A stretch of DNA of 64,000 bases from Planctomycetota bacterium (GTDB lineage: Bacteria; Planctomycetota; UBA1135; GCA-002686595), in NCBI GenBank assembly GCA_028823345.1, contig JAPKBR010000003.1:62001-126000 (forward strand). The letters run 5' to 3'. Under the pieces are notes generated by a model. The model was not told the origin of the DNA and did not search any database. It was given only the letters and a program-made list of their open reading frames with translations. Below, in pieces: positions 11,078 through 20,108 of the stretch (position 1 is its first letter; each line of letters opens with the position of its first letter). A program made the translations under genes and the position numbers.

Positions 11078-13555
11078 CTATTGCACCAGTTCACGCAGGA
11101 CCTTGCGGCCTTGAATCAGTTTTTCGAGTTCGGCGTTGTTCCGAGCGCGAGCAGCTGAGAGCACCGCGAGGGCACGGCCCGAGTCCCCTCCAGCAACCAG
11201 GCCTTCCACTGTGAGCACAATCATCCAGGGGTCCTCGGGGGTCCGCAAGAGAACCTCGGCAGCCAATTGTCCGGTGCGCACAGCGTCCCCTTGGCCATCC
11301 GTCACAAAAACCAACAGACGCTGCAGCTCGGGCACATCGGGGGTGGCGGCAAGCTGCTCCAGCAAAAGTAACTCTGCTTGTCCACCGCGCTCGGTTCGCA
11401 TCCAGAGGAGAGCCAAGCTATAGGTGGCTCGCCCTTCACTAGGGTCGAGGGCGCGTGCTTCTTGGATCAGAGGCTCGGCCTCGGCGTATTCCCCGGCCGA
11501 AACAAGACTGATCCCCAAGTTGACCAGGGCGCGCAGGTGGGTTGGTTCGATCCCGAGCGTCTTACGATAGTGCCCGCGCGCTTCCTCGGGCCTCTTCAGG
11601 GCCTCTACCACCACCGCCAAGTTGAACCAAGCGTCGGCAGAGAGCGGATCAGCATCGAGCCCCTTGCGAATGGCAGCCTCAGCAACCACGTCCCTTCCGA
11701 GTTGGTGCTCTAGGTGGCCGATTCCAACCCAAGCCTCGGCGGATCGTTCATCGATGACAAGCGCCCGCTCATATGCAGCCCGTGCCTCCTTGAAGGCACC
11801 GTCTTCGGTGAGCCAGTCTCCCTCACGCACCAAGGGCAAGGGGTTCAGCGGATCCATCTTCTGGGCCTTGGCCAGACGTTCTCGCCAGGCACCCAGCCCC
11901 ACCTCACGCTCGATCTCGGCCAACTCTAGCCAATCGGTAGAAGTCGCACCCGCCCCCACGACCGTGGACTTCATCCACTCCAGAGCCTCCTCCGTACGGC
12001 CCAATTGCCGCAAGACTTCTCCCCGGGCCGTACGCAACATGGCATCCCCGGGCTCTTCCTCCAAGAGCATCAGGATCGCCTCCTCGGCCTCTTCGAAGCG
12101 GTCGGAGCGCACCAATTCCTGGACAACCTGGCTGCGCCCCCAGAACGTGACCTTGTCTTTCGGGTCCGAAAGGGGGCCATCTGACATATTGCCCTCCGCC
12201 GCACCGCTGGCATAACCCAGGGCAGCAAGGGTTTCCGCCACTTCCAGGGAGTCCGACCCCGCGTCCACCCTGCGCACATCCATCTCCCCGTCGGACAAGA
12301 GTTCTTCCAAGTCATCCCCCATCTCCTCGAGCCGCGCCCCCTCATCCTTGGATCGATCAATCAGTTCTTCGGGATCATTCTTCAAGTCATAGAGTTCCGG
12401 ACGGGGTGCACGGATCGAACGCCAGCGATCATTCCGCAAACTCCGAAGATCCGACCAGCCATGGTCAAAGAAGCTGGACATACCTTCCGAGTAGGCGCCA
12501 GCGCCGGTCTCCAGAGGTTCCCCCCCCATGCACACGGAGCCGTGGGAGCGGCCGTCCATAGGCACGGACGGCGTGCCCAACAATTCCAACACGGTCGGAG
12601 CCAAATCCGCTCCGCTGACAACCCCGGACACGACGGTTCCCCCTGTCAGGCTTGGATGGGACAAGATCCAGGGCACGTGGATGGTGGCGTCATACACGAA
12701 CAAGCCGTGGCTACGCTCTTGGTGTTCCCCAAGGGCTTCACCATGATCCGCTGTGAAAGCGATCAGGGTATTGTCCAACTGACCACGCCGTTTTAAATCC
12801 TCCAGCAAGACCCCCAGCATGTGATCGCTGTAGGCGATTTCCGCATCGTAAGGATTGGGCACATCCGAGAAAAATGGCTCGGGGGCCTCGTAGTCCGCGT
12901 GGGGATCAAAAAGGTGCAACCACAGGAACCACGGTCCCTCTTGCACCCCATCGAGGAATTTCTGAGCCCTTCGCACCCCATCATCTGCCCGGGTTTCGCG
13001 AAACATGAACAAGGGCGCCTGGACCGCCTGGCTCAAATCGTCGTCGTACACATCAAAGCCCCGGGCAAGGCCAAAACGAGAATCCAGCACAAAGGCACTG
13101 ACCACGGCGCCAGTGGTGTAGCCCTCTGCCGAGAGCAAAGTGGACAAAGTAGGCACGTCCTCTGGGAGACGGTGGGTGCCGTTATTGCGTGCCCCATGGT
13201 TGAAAGGCAGCCGGCCCGAGAGGATCGAGGCATGTGACGGCAGGGTGATCGGTGCCACGCTCATGCAGTATTCAAAGCGCACGCCCCCCGCGGCGAGGCC
13301 ATCGAGCACCGGCGTCACAGCTCCCGTGTACCCATAGGACCCAAGGTGATCCGCCCTGGTGGTGTCCAGGGTAATCAACAACAGATTAGTCTTGGGGGGC
13401 AGATGGTCAATGGACTGGCCGCCACAGCTGATAAAACTCGCCGCGCTCAAGACCGCGACACCCAGACCAAACACCATTCTCGGGAGTTTGGTCAACCGCC
13501 GGGAGGAAGAATCGCAACCCATCACAGGTCGTGCAGCAATTGAACGGGAAATCAT
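11078..13555 (-). CDS. Sulfatase/alkaline-phosphatase-superfamily protein with C-terminal TPR repeats (lipoprotein)
   Basis: NLLLITLDTTRADHLGSYGYTGAVTPVLDGLAAGGVRF...TLPSHASILSGRLPFNHGARNNG...LFDPHADYEAP...FTADHGEALGEHQERSHGLFVYD; TPRs in C-terminal half (YERALVIDERSAEAWVGIGHLEHQLG). Confidence 0.9.
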   Translation of the reverse strand: MISRSIAARPVMGCDSSSRRLTKLPRMVFGLGVAVLSAASFISCGGQSIDHLPPKTNLLLITLDTTRADHLGSYGYTGAVTPVLDGLAAGGVRFEYCMSVAPITLPSHASILSGRLPFNHGARNNGTHRLPEDVPTLSTLLSAEGYTTGAVVSAFVLDSRFGLARGFDVYDDDLSQAVQAPLFMFRETRADDGVRRAQKFLDGVQEGPWFLWLHLFDPHADYEAPEPFFSDVPNPYDAEIAYSDHMLGVLLEDLKRRGQLDNTLIAFTADHGEALGEHQERSHGLFVYDATIHVPWILSHPSLTGGTVVSGVVSGADLAPTVLELLGTPSVPMDGRSHGSVCMGGEPLETGAGAYSEGMSSFFDHGWSDLRSLRNDRWRSIRAPRPELYDLKNDPEELIDRSKDEGARLEEMGDDLEELLSDGEMDVRRVDAGSDSLEVAETLAALGYASGAAEGNMSDGPLSDPKDKVTFWGRSQVVQELVRSDRFEEAEEAILMLLEEEPGDAMLRTARGEVLRQLGRTEEALEWMKSTVVGAGATSTDWLELAEIEREVGLGAWRERLAKAQKMDPLNPLPLVREGDWLTEDGAFKEARAAYERALVIDERSAEAWVGIGHLEHQLGRDVVAEAAIRKGLDADPLSADAWFNLAVVVEALKRPEEARGHYRKTLGIEPTHLRALVNLGISLVSAGEYAEAEPLIQEARALDPSEGRATYSLALLWMRTERGGQAELLLLEQLAATPDVPELQRLLVFVTDGQGDAVRTGQLAAEVLLRTPEDPWMIVLTVEGLVAGGDSGRALAVLSAARARNNAELEKLIQGRKVLRELVQ

Positions 13556-13787
13556 GGGGAATTCGTCGGCCTGCAGACCTCGTCGTCTACGCAGAAGGGA
13601 TGGGCCATCATGTCTCAAGGAAAGATCCAAGCCAAGCGCATCTCAGAATGAAAAATGCGCTTGCCCTCAGAGTGTCTCAAATGTGAGCCAGTCGATCGAG
13701 TCCCAGCCTTGAATCCCTCAAAACTGAGGATCCATGCCTAAACGGACCCCTGAAAGCGCAAACCTCCCCGCATCCCTGTCATTCCCC

Positions 13788-13802
13788 GGACTCTCTGAGT
13801 CC
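13788..13802. terminator. Short hairpin downstream of 13872..14981 gene
   Basis: GGACTC-TCT-GAGTCC perfect 6-bp stem in the intergenic region; no clear U-tract. Confidence 0.3.
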
Positions 13803-13871
13803 TGCTAAGCCGCCCGGCCTCATCCCGGGGCGATTCGCCCATCTCAGGGGAGCTTCATCTTCCACTGGATC

Positions 13872-14981
13872 CTAGAAGATCCAGACCATGCCCTCGGACC
13901 AGGCTTCGTCGGCGACTTTGGACACAACTACCACGGCCAATTCCAGGCTGGGATCATCGCGCCTCATGGCCGATTCCAGTGGCGCCTGCTCAGGCAAGAT
14001 GACGCTCATTTCAAGGTCCTGATTCTCGCATACTTCGAATCCAGGACAAGCCCAGCGTTGGTTGCGGGCGCGCAATAGGAGACGGTAACGGCCGGGACGG
14101 ACCGCAGGCCAAATACCAGGTCCACTTCGCAGCCTGCCCGCGGGGATCGCATAGACCTTGCGCCAAGCAAGGTCTTGGGATTCCACCACATTGGGCAGCC
14201 TAACTCGGCGCTGCAATTCAAAGCTCATGCCCGAAAATTCGCCCTCGGGCAACAGGCGGTCGAGAGTGAATTCCACGCGCAAGCCGCGCTCGATGTGGAT
14301 CTCCACTTCGTGCCGGCCAGCCACAAGGGTGCGAGACGGGCCGTATTCCCCAAAGGCCATACCCACGGGGCCTACGGAGATGCGCCAGTTGCCTGGTTCG
14401 AGTGAGGGAGAACGGAAGGCTCCTTCAAACGTGCAGCGCGAACGGGGCAAACGAGCACCGTCCAGTTGAGTCTCGGGGTGCTCGGAGCCTTCAGGCAAGA
14501 ACCACACGTCTAATGAGCCACTCGGACCCCCGTGTCGCTCCACCAAGTGCCCCTGCACCTGAGCGAACTTGCCGCCGAGGATCTGGACCTCTATGGATTC
14601 CCCCTCGGGCACAAAGACTGTTTTTTCGTTGCGCACACCAGCAGCCGTTTCGAGCGCGACAATCCAGGTGCCCGCCTGAACCAGCACCCAAATCCCGGGT
14701 TCCACTTCGCGCTCTTGCCCCACTCCGTCTGGCAATGCCGCGCTCATGAAGACACGATCTCCATTGGCGGGGTCGAGGGAGATCACCTTCAGTCGGGTAC
14801 TGACGGACACCAGCGGGAGCGGGCCCGAATCCGAGTCTACGGCTGTGGTTGCCATAGCCTTTACCCCGCTGGTTTGCGAACCACCAAGGGGTAAGACATC
14901 GCCCGGGGGCGCGGCCACCTGCCAGATGAATCCGGACAAGATCAATAGAACAGGGAGGATTAGGGCACGGGAGGATACCAT
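13872..14981 (-). CDS. Secreted hypothetical protein, carboxypeptidase-regulatory-like beta domains
   Basis: N-terminal signal MVSSRALILPVLLILSGFIWQVAAPP; VQGHLVERHGGPSGSLDVWFLPEG... beta-sandwich style repeats. Confidence 0.5.
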   Translation of the reverse strand: MVSSRALILPVLLILSGFIWQVAAPPGDVLPLGGSQTSGVKAMATTAVDSDSGPLPLVSVSTRLKVISLDPANGDRVFMSAALPDGVGQEREVEPGIWVLVQAGTWIVALETAAGVRNEKTVFVPEGESIEVQILGGKFAQVQGHLVERHGGPSGSLDVWFLPEGSEHPETQLDGARLPRSRCTFEGAFRSPSLEPGNWRISVGPVGMAFGEYGPSRTLVAGRHEVEIHIERGLRVEFTLDRLLPEGEFSGMSFELQRRVRLPNVVESQDLAWRKVYAIPAGRLRSGPGIWPAVRPGRYRLLLRARNQRWACPGFEVCENQDLEMSVILPEQAPLESAMRRDDPSLELAVVVVSKVADEAWSEGMVWIF

Positions 14982-15064
14982 CCTGTAAGGATCGGTCGAA
15001 TCCTGTGGGGGCCTTAAAAGAGGGCGCTACAGTCGCCCCGGATGCCTCAAATTGAACCACGCCC

Positions 15065-17293
15065 TTAGGCATCCGAAAGCAGCAGAACGGTCCTTCCTTC
15101 CTGTACGTCTGCTTCGGTGACTTGAGCGCTCCCCTTGAGCCCGCCGCAGCTCCAGCGCAACTCTTCCCCCACCACGTCTCCCGCGGCTTCGCCGCCGCTG
15201 GGGTAGGGCCAACGGACGCACGCCTCCCCATCAGGCCCGGCTTTGGCGCTAGCCCGGTGCATCAATCGGTGCCCGTCGGGCAAGATCAAGGGCAAGGCAA
15301 CCTGCAAGACATCACCAGGATTCACCCTGGCGACGAGGTTCGCTCCGGCCACAATCCGGTAAATGCGCGCTCCGGGCTGGGGGTGGGGGTCCTCCGTGTG
15401 GACACGGTCGAAGAGCTCGCGAGGTGACTGATGAACGAGCTGTAAATATCCCGGCACGTCGCGCATCTCCAGCAAGCGCTGCACTAGCGCATCATCGGGC
15501 ATTGTTGTTATGCCCAGGTTTTGGAGCCAGGGCACTAGGTTGCGTTGCCAACGGCTCGTCACCAACAGGTGACTGACCTTGAAATTCGCAAGAGATTCTC
15601 GCAGCTCTACATCATCAGTGCTGGCCAAGGCTACCCATGGGGCGCGGAATACGTCACGTCCTAGGTAGGCGCCAAAGTTGCTCGCCAGAGTCCTACGCCG
15701 GGCGAGCCATTCAATCCCGTGCCCCAGATCCCACTGGGCGAGCACCGCCCAGTCACTGCCGGGATCAGGTTGCTCACGCAACCAAACACATGCCTCGCGC
15801 ATGCTGCGATGGGACGAAAGAGTCGCGGACTCCTGGTCCCCCATTGCCCGTCCCTGGGTCCAGCCCGGCGCCCCATGGGGCAGCCAACCGTGAACGGCCA
15901 ACAGCAAGATAAGCGACGCCATTGAAGCCCACAGGGGCCGACGGGCCACCGGCTTGAGTGACCCAAGAGCGACTCCCGCCAAGATCCCCATCAAGGGTAT
16001 TAAGGACTCGGTGAAGCGTACCTGCATGAAGGCGGCTAACAACGCCCCAATAAACATGAGGCGCCAAAGAAGCAGTCCCTTCCGCCAGGGAAAAAACAAA
16101 CCACCCAGGGCCAACAAAAGCCCCGGCCCGGTCCAATTCAAGAGTGCCGCCCCCGGCGCACGGCTCTCCCCTATCACCCCCATGAACTCGTCCCGGGCAC
16201 TTAGCCACGCCAAGCCCCGCATAAAGCCAGCTTGGGCTTCCCGGGGCACGTCGGCTAGGACCCAACCACCGACCATCAGCACAAGAAGGCCGCGCGACGC
16301 CAGGGGGTTCTTGGACCCAAAGGCCAATGGCAAGAAGCTTAGCCCCAAGCCACCCGCCAACAACGCCTGCAACATAGATGGTTCCAGCAAACGATCCGCT
16401 GGCCAGGGACTGGTCAGTCCCATGGGCACGAGGAACAAGGCCACGGCGCAAAAGTACAAGAGCGCCGTACGGGCCACCTCTCGGCGGCGAAGAGAATCAC
16501 GTTCCGCACGCCAACATGTGTGACCAAAAAAGAGCACCCCCATCCCGAGCAAGCCCAGGCATGGCAACCAAACCGAAACCCCAAGGGCCAGCACGCCTGC
16601 AGCCAAAAGAGTCCGGACCAAGGGGACGCCAAGGCCGCCTCGCTTGACCAAGCCATCGAGCAGCAGCAGGCTGAGGATGATGAGCCCAGAAGCCAAGGCG
16701 TGGTGATCACCCATGCCAAGAAACGAGTAACGCAGGGCAGCGGGAGCGAGAGCCACGATTCCTCCCCCCATGGCGGCCGCGGTCAGCCCCCCCTTGCCCC
16801 CCACCAACCACGCGGCCGCAACCGCCGCGACCAAAGCTTGCAACACACCGAAGAGAACTCCGGAGGAGCCCACAAAGACCTCGACGAAAGCGTCCCTCTC
16901 GGGCCCCGCCTGCTTGGGTGCAAAGGGCGTTGCAGCAAGCCAAAGCAGCCGGGTGAAACCCGAGGGCCAGGGGATTGGCGCTCCCCGGGGATCTTCCAAG
17001 ACCCCGCTCAACTTTCCGGCGGTCAGCAGGGGATCACGCCCAGCGATCTGCCCTCCGTCTGCGAGCGCCCGCTCCAGCCGGCGCATGTGATAGTGCCCAT
17101 CAGGATCAAAGGTCCCAAAGCTCGTACCCTCTGCCACGGCTAGACCCGGCTCTAAGACCGTACGCGTGGTAATGCGCGTCGTGAGAGCAAGAACCGCCAC
17201 GCCAATCAAAACCAAGGCAAGCCCGCCCCGGGGAAGCGCTCCATTTGACGGGCCCGAGATCAATCCTCTCGCACCCTCAGGAAACGCCGGCAT
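15065..17293 (-). CDS. STT3/AglB-like oligosaccharyltransferase family membrane protein
   Basis: FDPDGHYHMRRLERAL (STT3 DxD region), GMGDHHALASGLI (DHH region), WAVLAQWDLGHGIEWLARRRTLASNFGAYLG (WWDYG-like region); multi-TM N-terminal half with soluble C-terminus. Confidence 0.75.
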   Translation of the reverse strand: MPAFPEGARGLISGPSNGALPRGGLALVLIGVAVLALTTRITTRTVLEPGLAVAEGTSFGTFDPDGHYHMRRLERALADGGQIAGRDPLLTAGKLSGVLEDPRGAPIPWPSGFTRLLWLAATPFAPKQAGPERDAFVEVFVGSSGVLFGVLQALVAAVAAAWLVGGKGGLTAAAMGGGIVALAPAALRYSFLGMGDHHALASGLIILSLLLLDGLVKRGGLGVPLVRTLLAAGVLALGVSVWLPCLGLLGMGVLFFGHTCWRAERDSLRRREVARTALLYFCAVALFLVPMGLTSPWPADRLLEPSMLQALLAGGLGLSFLPLAFGSKNPLASRGLLVLMVGGWVLADVPREAQAGFMRGLAWLSARDEFMGVIGESRAPGAALLNWTGPGLLLALGGLFFPWRKGLLLWRLMFIGALLAAFMQVRFTESLIPLMGILAGVALGSLKPVARRPLWASMASLILLLAVHGWLPHGAPGWTQGRAMGDQESATLSSHRSMREACVWLREQPDPGSDWAVLAQWDLGHGIEWLARRRTLASNFGAYLGRDVFRAPWVALASTDDVELRESLANFKVSHLLVTSRWQRNLVPWLQNLGITTMPDDALVQRLLEMRDVPGYLQLVHQSPRELFDRVHTEDPHPQPGARIYRIVAGANLVARVNPGDVLQVALPLILPDGHRLMHRASAKAGPDGEACVRWPYPSGGEAAGDVVGEELRWSCGGLKGSAQVTEADVQEGRTVLLLSDA

Positions 17294-19224
17294 TCCCCGG
17301 CCACAATCCCAAGAGCCTCCCGCTGCTCCTCAAAATGCGCCTCTCGATCCAGCATGGGGTGCCAATCCGAGTCATAGACGGTCAGGAAGTCTCGCTCGGG
17401 AATCAGGGGCAAACTAAAAATACCCGAGGTGGTCCAAACTCCGAGGTGTGCCCAAGCGCCCATCACTCGCACCCGTTGCTTTGGAGGATCGAACAGGCTC
17501 TGTCCGAGGCTGTACCCCGCGCGGTGTTCCGGATTCACACCCAAACACTCCAACAGAGTGCTGGAAACATCCAAGTGACTGGTGGGCCGCGACTCCACAC
17601 CAACCTCGATACCGGGACCCGACATGAGGAATGGCACGGCAACCTGTGCTGGTGTGAAGTTCGACGTATGGCCCCAATAGCCGTGCTCGCCAAACTCCTC
17701 CCCATGGTCGCCGGTGACGATCACAAGGGGCTCGGCCTCGCCTTCGTACTCGTCCAAGGCAGCGAGCAATCGGCCGGCCACCGCATCACTGTGGTGCACC
17801 GCGTTGCGATAGGTATTGTGCACCTCTTCGCTCAGTTGTTCCTGTTCAGGGCCCGGGGGAGTCGTGCCCAAATCGATGTAGTTCAGGTTCTCGAGGGCCG
17901 GCTGATAGGGACCACCGGGGTTGAAATAGGGCTGGTGGGGCGAATCGAGAAGCACAAAGCAGAAGAAGGGCTGTTCGGAATCCCGTTCCGCAAGCCACTG
18001 CTCAAAGGCCTCGGCCACCAGGACATCTTTGACATCCGAGCGTCGAGTACGAGGCCTCCCTTCCCCATCAAGGAACCGGTCGGTCACCTGCCCGGGATCC
18101 AGGCTACTCCAGGCAGTCAGCTTGAACTCGGGGAAACTCATGGAAGCGGCCGAGAACACGCGCACCTCATAGCCAGCAGCCACCAGGGCAGTGACTAGCA
18201 CCGGCGGCACGCCCTGTTCTAAAATGTACTCCCAATAGGAACCGTGCAAGCCATAGAGCATGCCGAGCAAACCGAACCGCGTCGCATTGCCACTGGAAAG
18301 ATGATCCTCGAAGCTACGGGCGTTCTGGGCGAAAGCATGCAGGTTCGGGGTCAGTTTCGGGCCGAGCGCATCCTGGCGCCAAGAATCCAACACGCAGATC
18401 AACACATCTGGATTCCCTTGATCGGGGGGGATCACCGGTTGAATTTGGGGCCACGCAATTTCGGTGTTCGCCGGGCGCAGGTGCTCACCGAGCAAACCCG
18501 CACCCACCGGGTCAGCTATTTGGCTAGGGCGAATCTTGAGCCCCGGCAAACCACTGGTCGCAGCCAGCACTTCGGTCTCACCTGTCCATTCTGCAGCACC
18601 CCAAACGGCTTTTTCCAAAACGACCAGGGGCATCAGGAAAACCAGAGACACGAAAGCGGGGCGCAGCAACAACCGGGAACGACGACCAACCAAAATGCGC
18701 TCGCTCTCACTCTTCACACGCCAGTTCCAAAACAACATCTGCATGAAAGTCGCGGTCAAGAAAACCAAAGCCGCGGTGACCCAAATGTAGGGGCCAAGAA
18801 CCAGCGCGTCCCCGGAGCCCTCGGTCATCACCAGATTGACGAAGGTCTCGTTCAGGTGATAGCGCATGATCCGGAACACCACCGTGTCGGTGTACAGCAG
18901 AATCAGGAAGGCGCCGCCGGCCATGGCCTGCAAGGTGCCGATCCAGCGCCAAGGAATTCGTAGGCGTAGGGCGATGGCGAACAGACTCCCCGGCACGAGC
19001 CCAAGGATGAGCACACTGGAGATCAGCGAAAAGGCGGTGTAGATCCGGATCCAGGGGGCCAGGTCCGCTGGCTCTCGAACCAGCCAGAGGCTCCCCACGA
19101 GGGCCCCACCCACCACCATCAGGAGCCAGAGCTGGAATGACGCATAGACCAGGGCGGGCCGGGGAGGGACCGCTTTCAGAGGTGCTACGGGCGAGGAAAA
19201 GGGGAGGCGGGGCATAGCGGACAT
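17260..19224 (-). CDS. Membrane-anchored sulfatase/phosphoglycerol-transferase-like protein
   Basis: N-terminal TM bundle then PDVLICVLDSWRQDALGPKLTPNLHAFAQNA...SSGNATRFGLLGMLYG...VTGDHGEEFGEHGYWGHTSNFTPAQVAVPFLM. Confidence 0.88.
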   Translation of the reverse strand: MSAMPRLPFSSPVAPLKAVPPRPALVYASFQLWLLMVVGGALVGSLWLVREPADLAPWIRIYTAFSLISSVLILGLVPGSLFAIALRLRIPWRWIGTLQAMAGGAFLILLYTDTVVFRIMRYHLNETFVNLVMTEGSGDALVLGPYIWVTAALVFLTATFMQMLFWNWRVKSESERILVGRRSRLLLRPAFVSLVFLMPLVVLEKAVWGAAEWTGETEVLAATSGLPGLKIRPSQIADPVGAGLLGEHLRPANTEIAWPQIQPVIPPDQGNPDVLICVLDSWRQDALGPKLTPNLHAFAQNARSFEDHLSSGNATRFGLLGMLYGLHGSYWEYILEQGVPPVLVTALVAAGYEVRVFSAASMSFPEFKLTAWSSLDPGQVTDRFLDGEGRPRTRRSDVKDVLVAEAFEQWLAERDSEQPFFCFVLLDSPHQPYFNPGGPYQPALENLNYIDLGTTPPGPEQEQLSEEVHNTYRNAVHHSDAVAGRLLAALDEYEGEAEPLVIVTGDHGEEFGEHGYWGHTSNFTPAQVAVPFLMSGPGIEVGVESRPTSHLDVSSTLLECLGVNPEHRAGYSLGQSLFDPPKQRVRVMGAWAHLGVWTTSGIFSLPLIPERDFLTVYDSDWHPMLDREAHFEEQREALGIVAGECRRFLRVRED

Positions 19225-19365
19225 CCCATGTTAGTGTGAAAACGGGTCCTGGCCGTGCAAGAAAGGCATTTGAAGGGGCTTAAAGCCCCCGGAACGGATT
19301 TCCCCTCGTCGCTAGATTGAGGCTTGCCCCCCGCCGGGGAGCCGGATACCCTTCCCGCCCTGCTT

Positions 19366-19455
19366 GGAGAGGTGGCAGAGCGGCTGAATGCGCGACATTG
19401 CTAATGTCGTGACCTCGTAAGGGGTCCGGGGGTTCGAATCCCCCCCTCTCCGCCA
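19366..19455 (+). tRNA. tRNA-Ser (anticodon GCT), encoded CCA
   Basis: GGAGAGG acceptor pairs with CCTCTCC + G + CCA; anticodon stem GACATTGCTAATGTC; long variable arm; GGTTCGAATCC T-arm. Confidence 0.95.
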
Positions 19456-19577
19456 GGGCCTTCCCCTGGTTTCCTGGCAGGCCGGTGCCGCCTTGGCCCC
19501 GCCCAGGTGGGCTTTCCGGCCCCGCCAGCCATTTATCTGATTCGTTTTCCTCCCGGACAAAAGGCATCCTCTGCCCC

Positions 19578-20108
19578 ATGGATCATCCCACGAACCAAGA
19601 TCCCCGGTCGAGCACCTCTGCGCGACGCCTCCCCAAATCCCGAGGGCCTCTTTTATTCGCGCTGCTCCTTGGCCTTGGGGCCTGCACGCCGATTCGCACC
19701 CTGACCATCGAATCAAACCCCAGTGGTGCGACGGTTCGACTCGATGAAGCGATGGTTGGGCAAACCCCGCTAGTCTTGCCCTTTGACCACCACGGCTCAC
19801 GCCGGGTCAGCATCTACCTGGAGGGTTATCAGGTCTGGACAGAAATCACCGAGATCAAAACCCCTTGGTGGGCGTACTTCCCCCTGGATCTGATCAGCGA
19901 TCACCTGATCCCCTGGCAATTGCATGATGAACACAAGGTCCATGCGGCCATGACCCCCGGCAGTGGAGCCCCTTTGGTTACCGGGTGGGATCAATTCATC
20001 GAACACACAAGGAAAGTACACGCCGAAGAGCGCAGCCGGTCGCTGGGCACCGCAGACCCTTTGACGCAAAACAATCAAGACGCCGATCCATCGGTCGACG
20101 AACAGTGA
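19578..20108 (+). CDS. PEGA-domain lipoprotein
   Basis: Lipobox LLLGLGAC; TLTIESNPSGATVRLDEAMVGQTPLVLPFDHHGSRRVSIYLEGYQVW is a canonical PEGA pattern. Confidence 0.8.
   Translation: MDHPTNQDPRSSTSARRLPKSRGPLLFALLLGLGACTPIRTLTIESNPSGATVRLDEAMVGQTPLVLPFDHHGSRRVSIYLEGYQVWTEITEIKTPWWAYFPLDLISDHLIPWQLHDEHKVHAAMTPGSGAPLVTGWDQFIEHTRKVHAEERSRSLGTADPLTQNNQDADPSVDEQ

Noticed and set aside
15774-16523. Long ORFs (225 aa -, 189 aa +) inside the STT3-like gene
   Set aside because: Shadow frames of a real coding gene; no recognisable motifs.
9830-19365. Genomic-island hypothesis for the inter-tRNA block
   Set aside because: Not called as a mobile element: no integrase, transposase or direct repeats beyond shared tRNA sequence.
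19280-19800. Minus-strand ORFs containing ERGGFEPPDPLRGHDISNVAHSAALPPL / RRGGDSNPRTPYEVTTLAMSRIQPLCHL
   Set aside because: Antisense frames across tRNA-Ser(GCT); same artefact.
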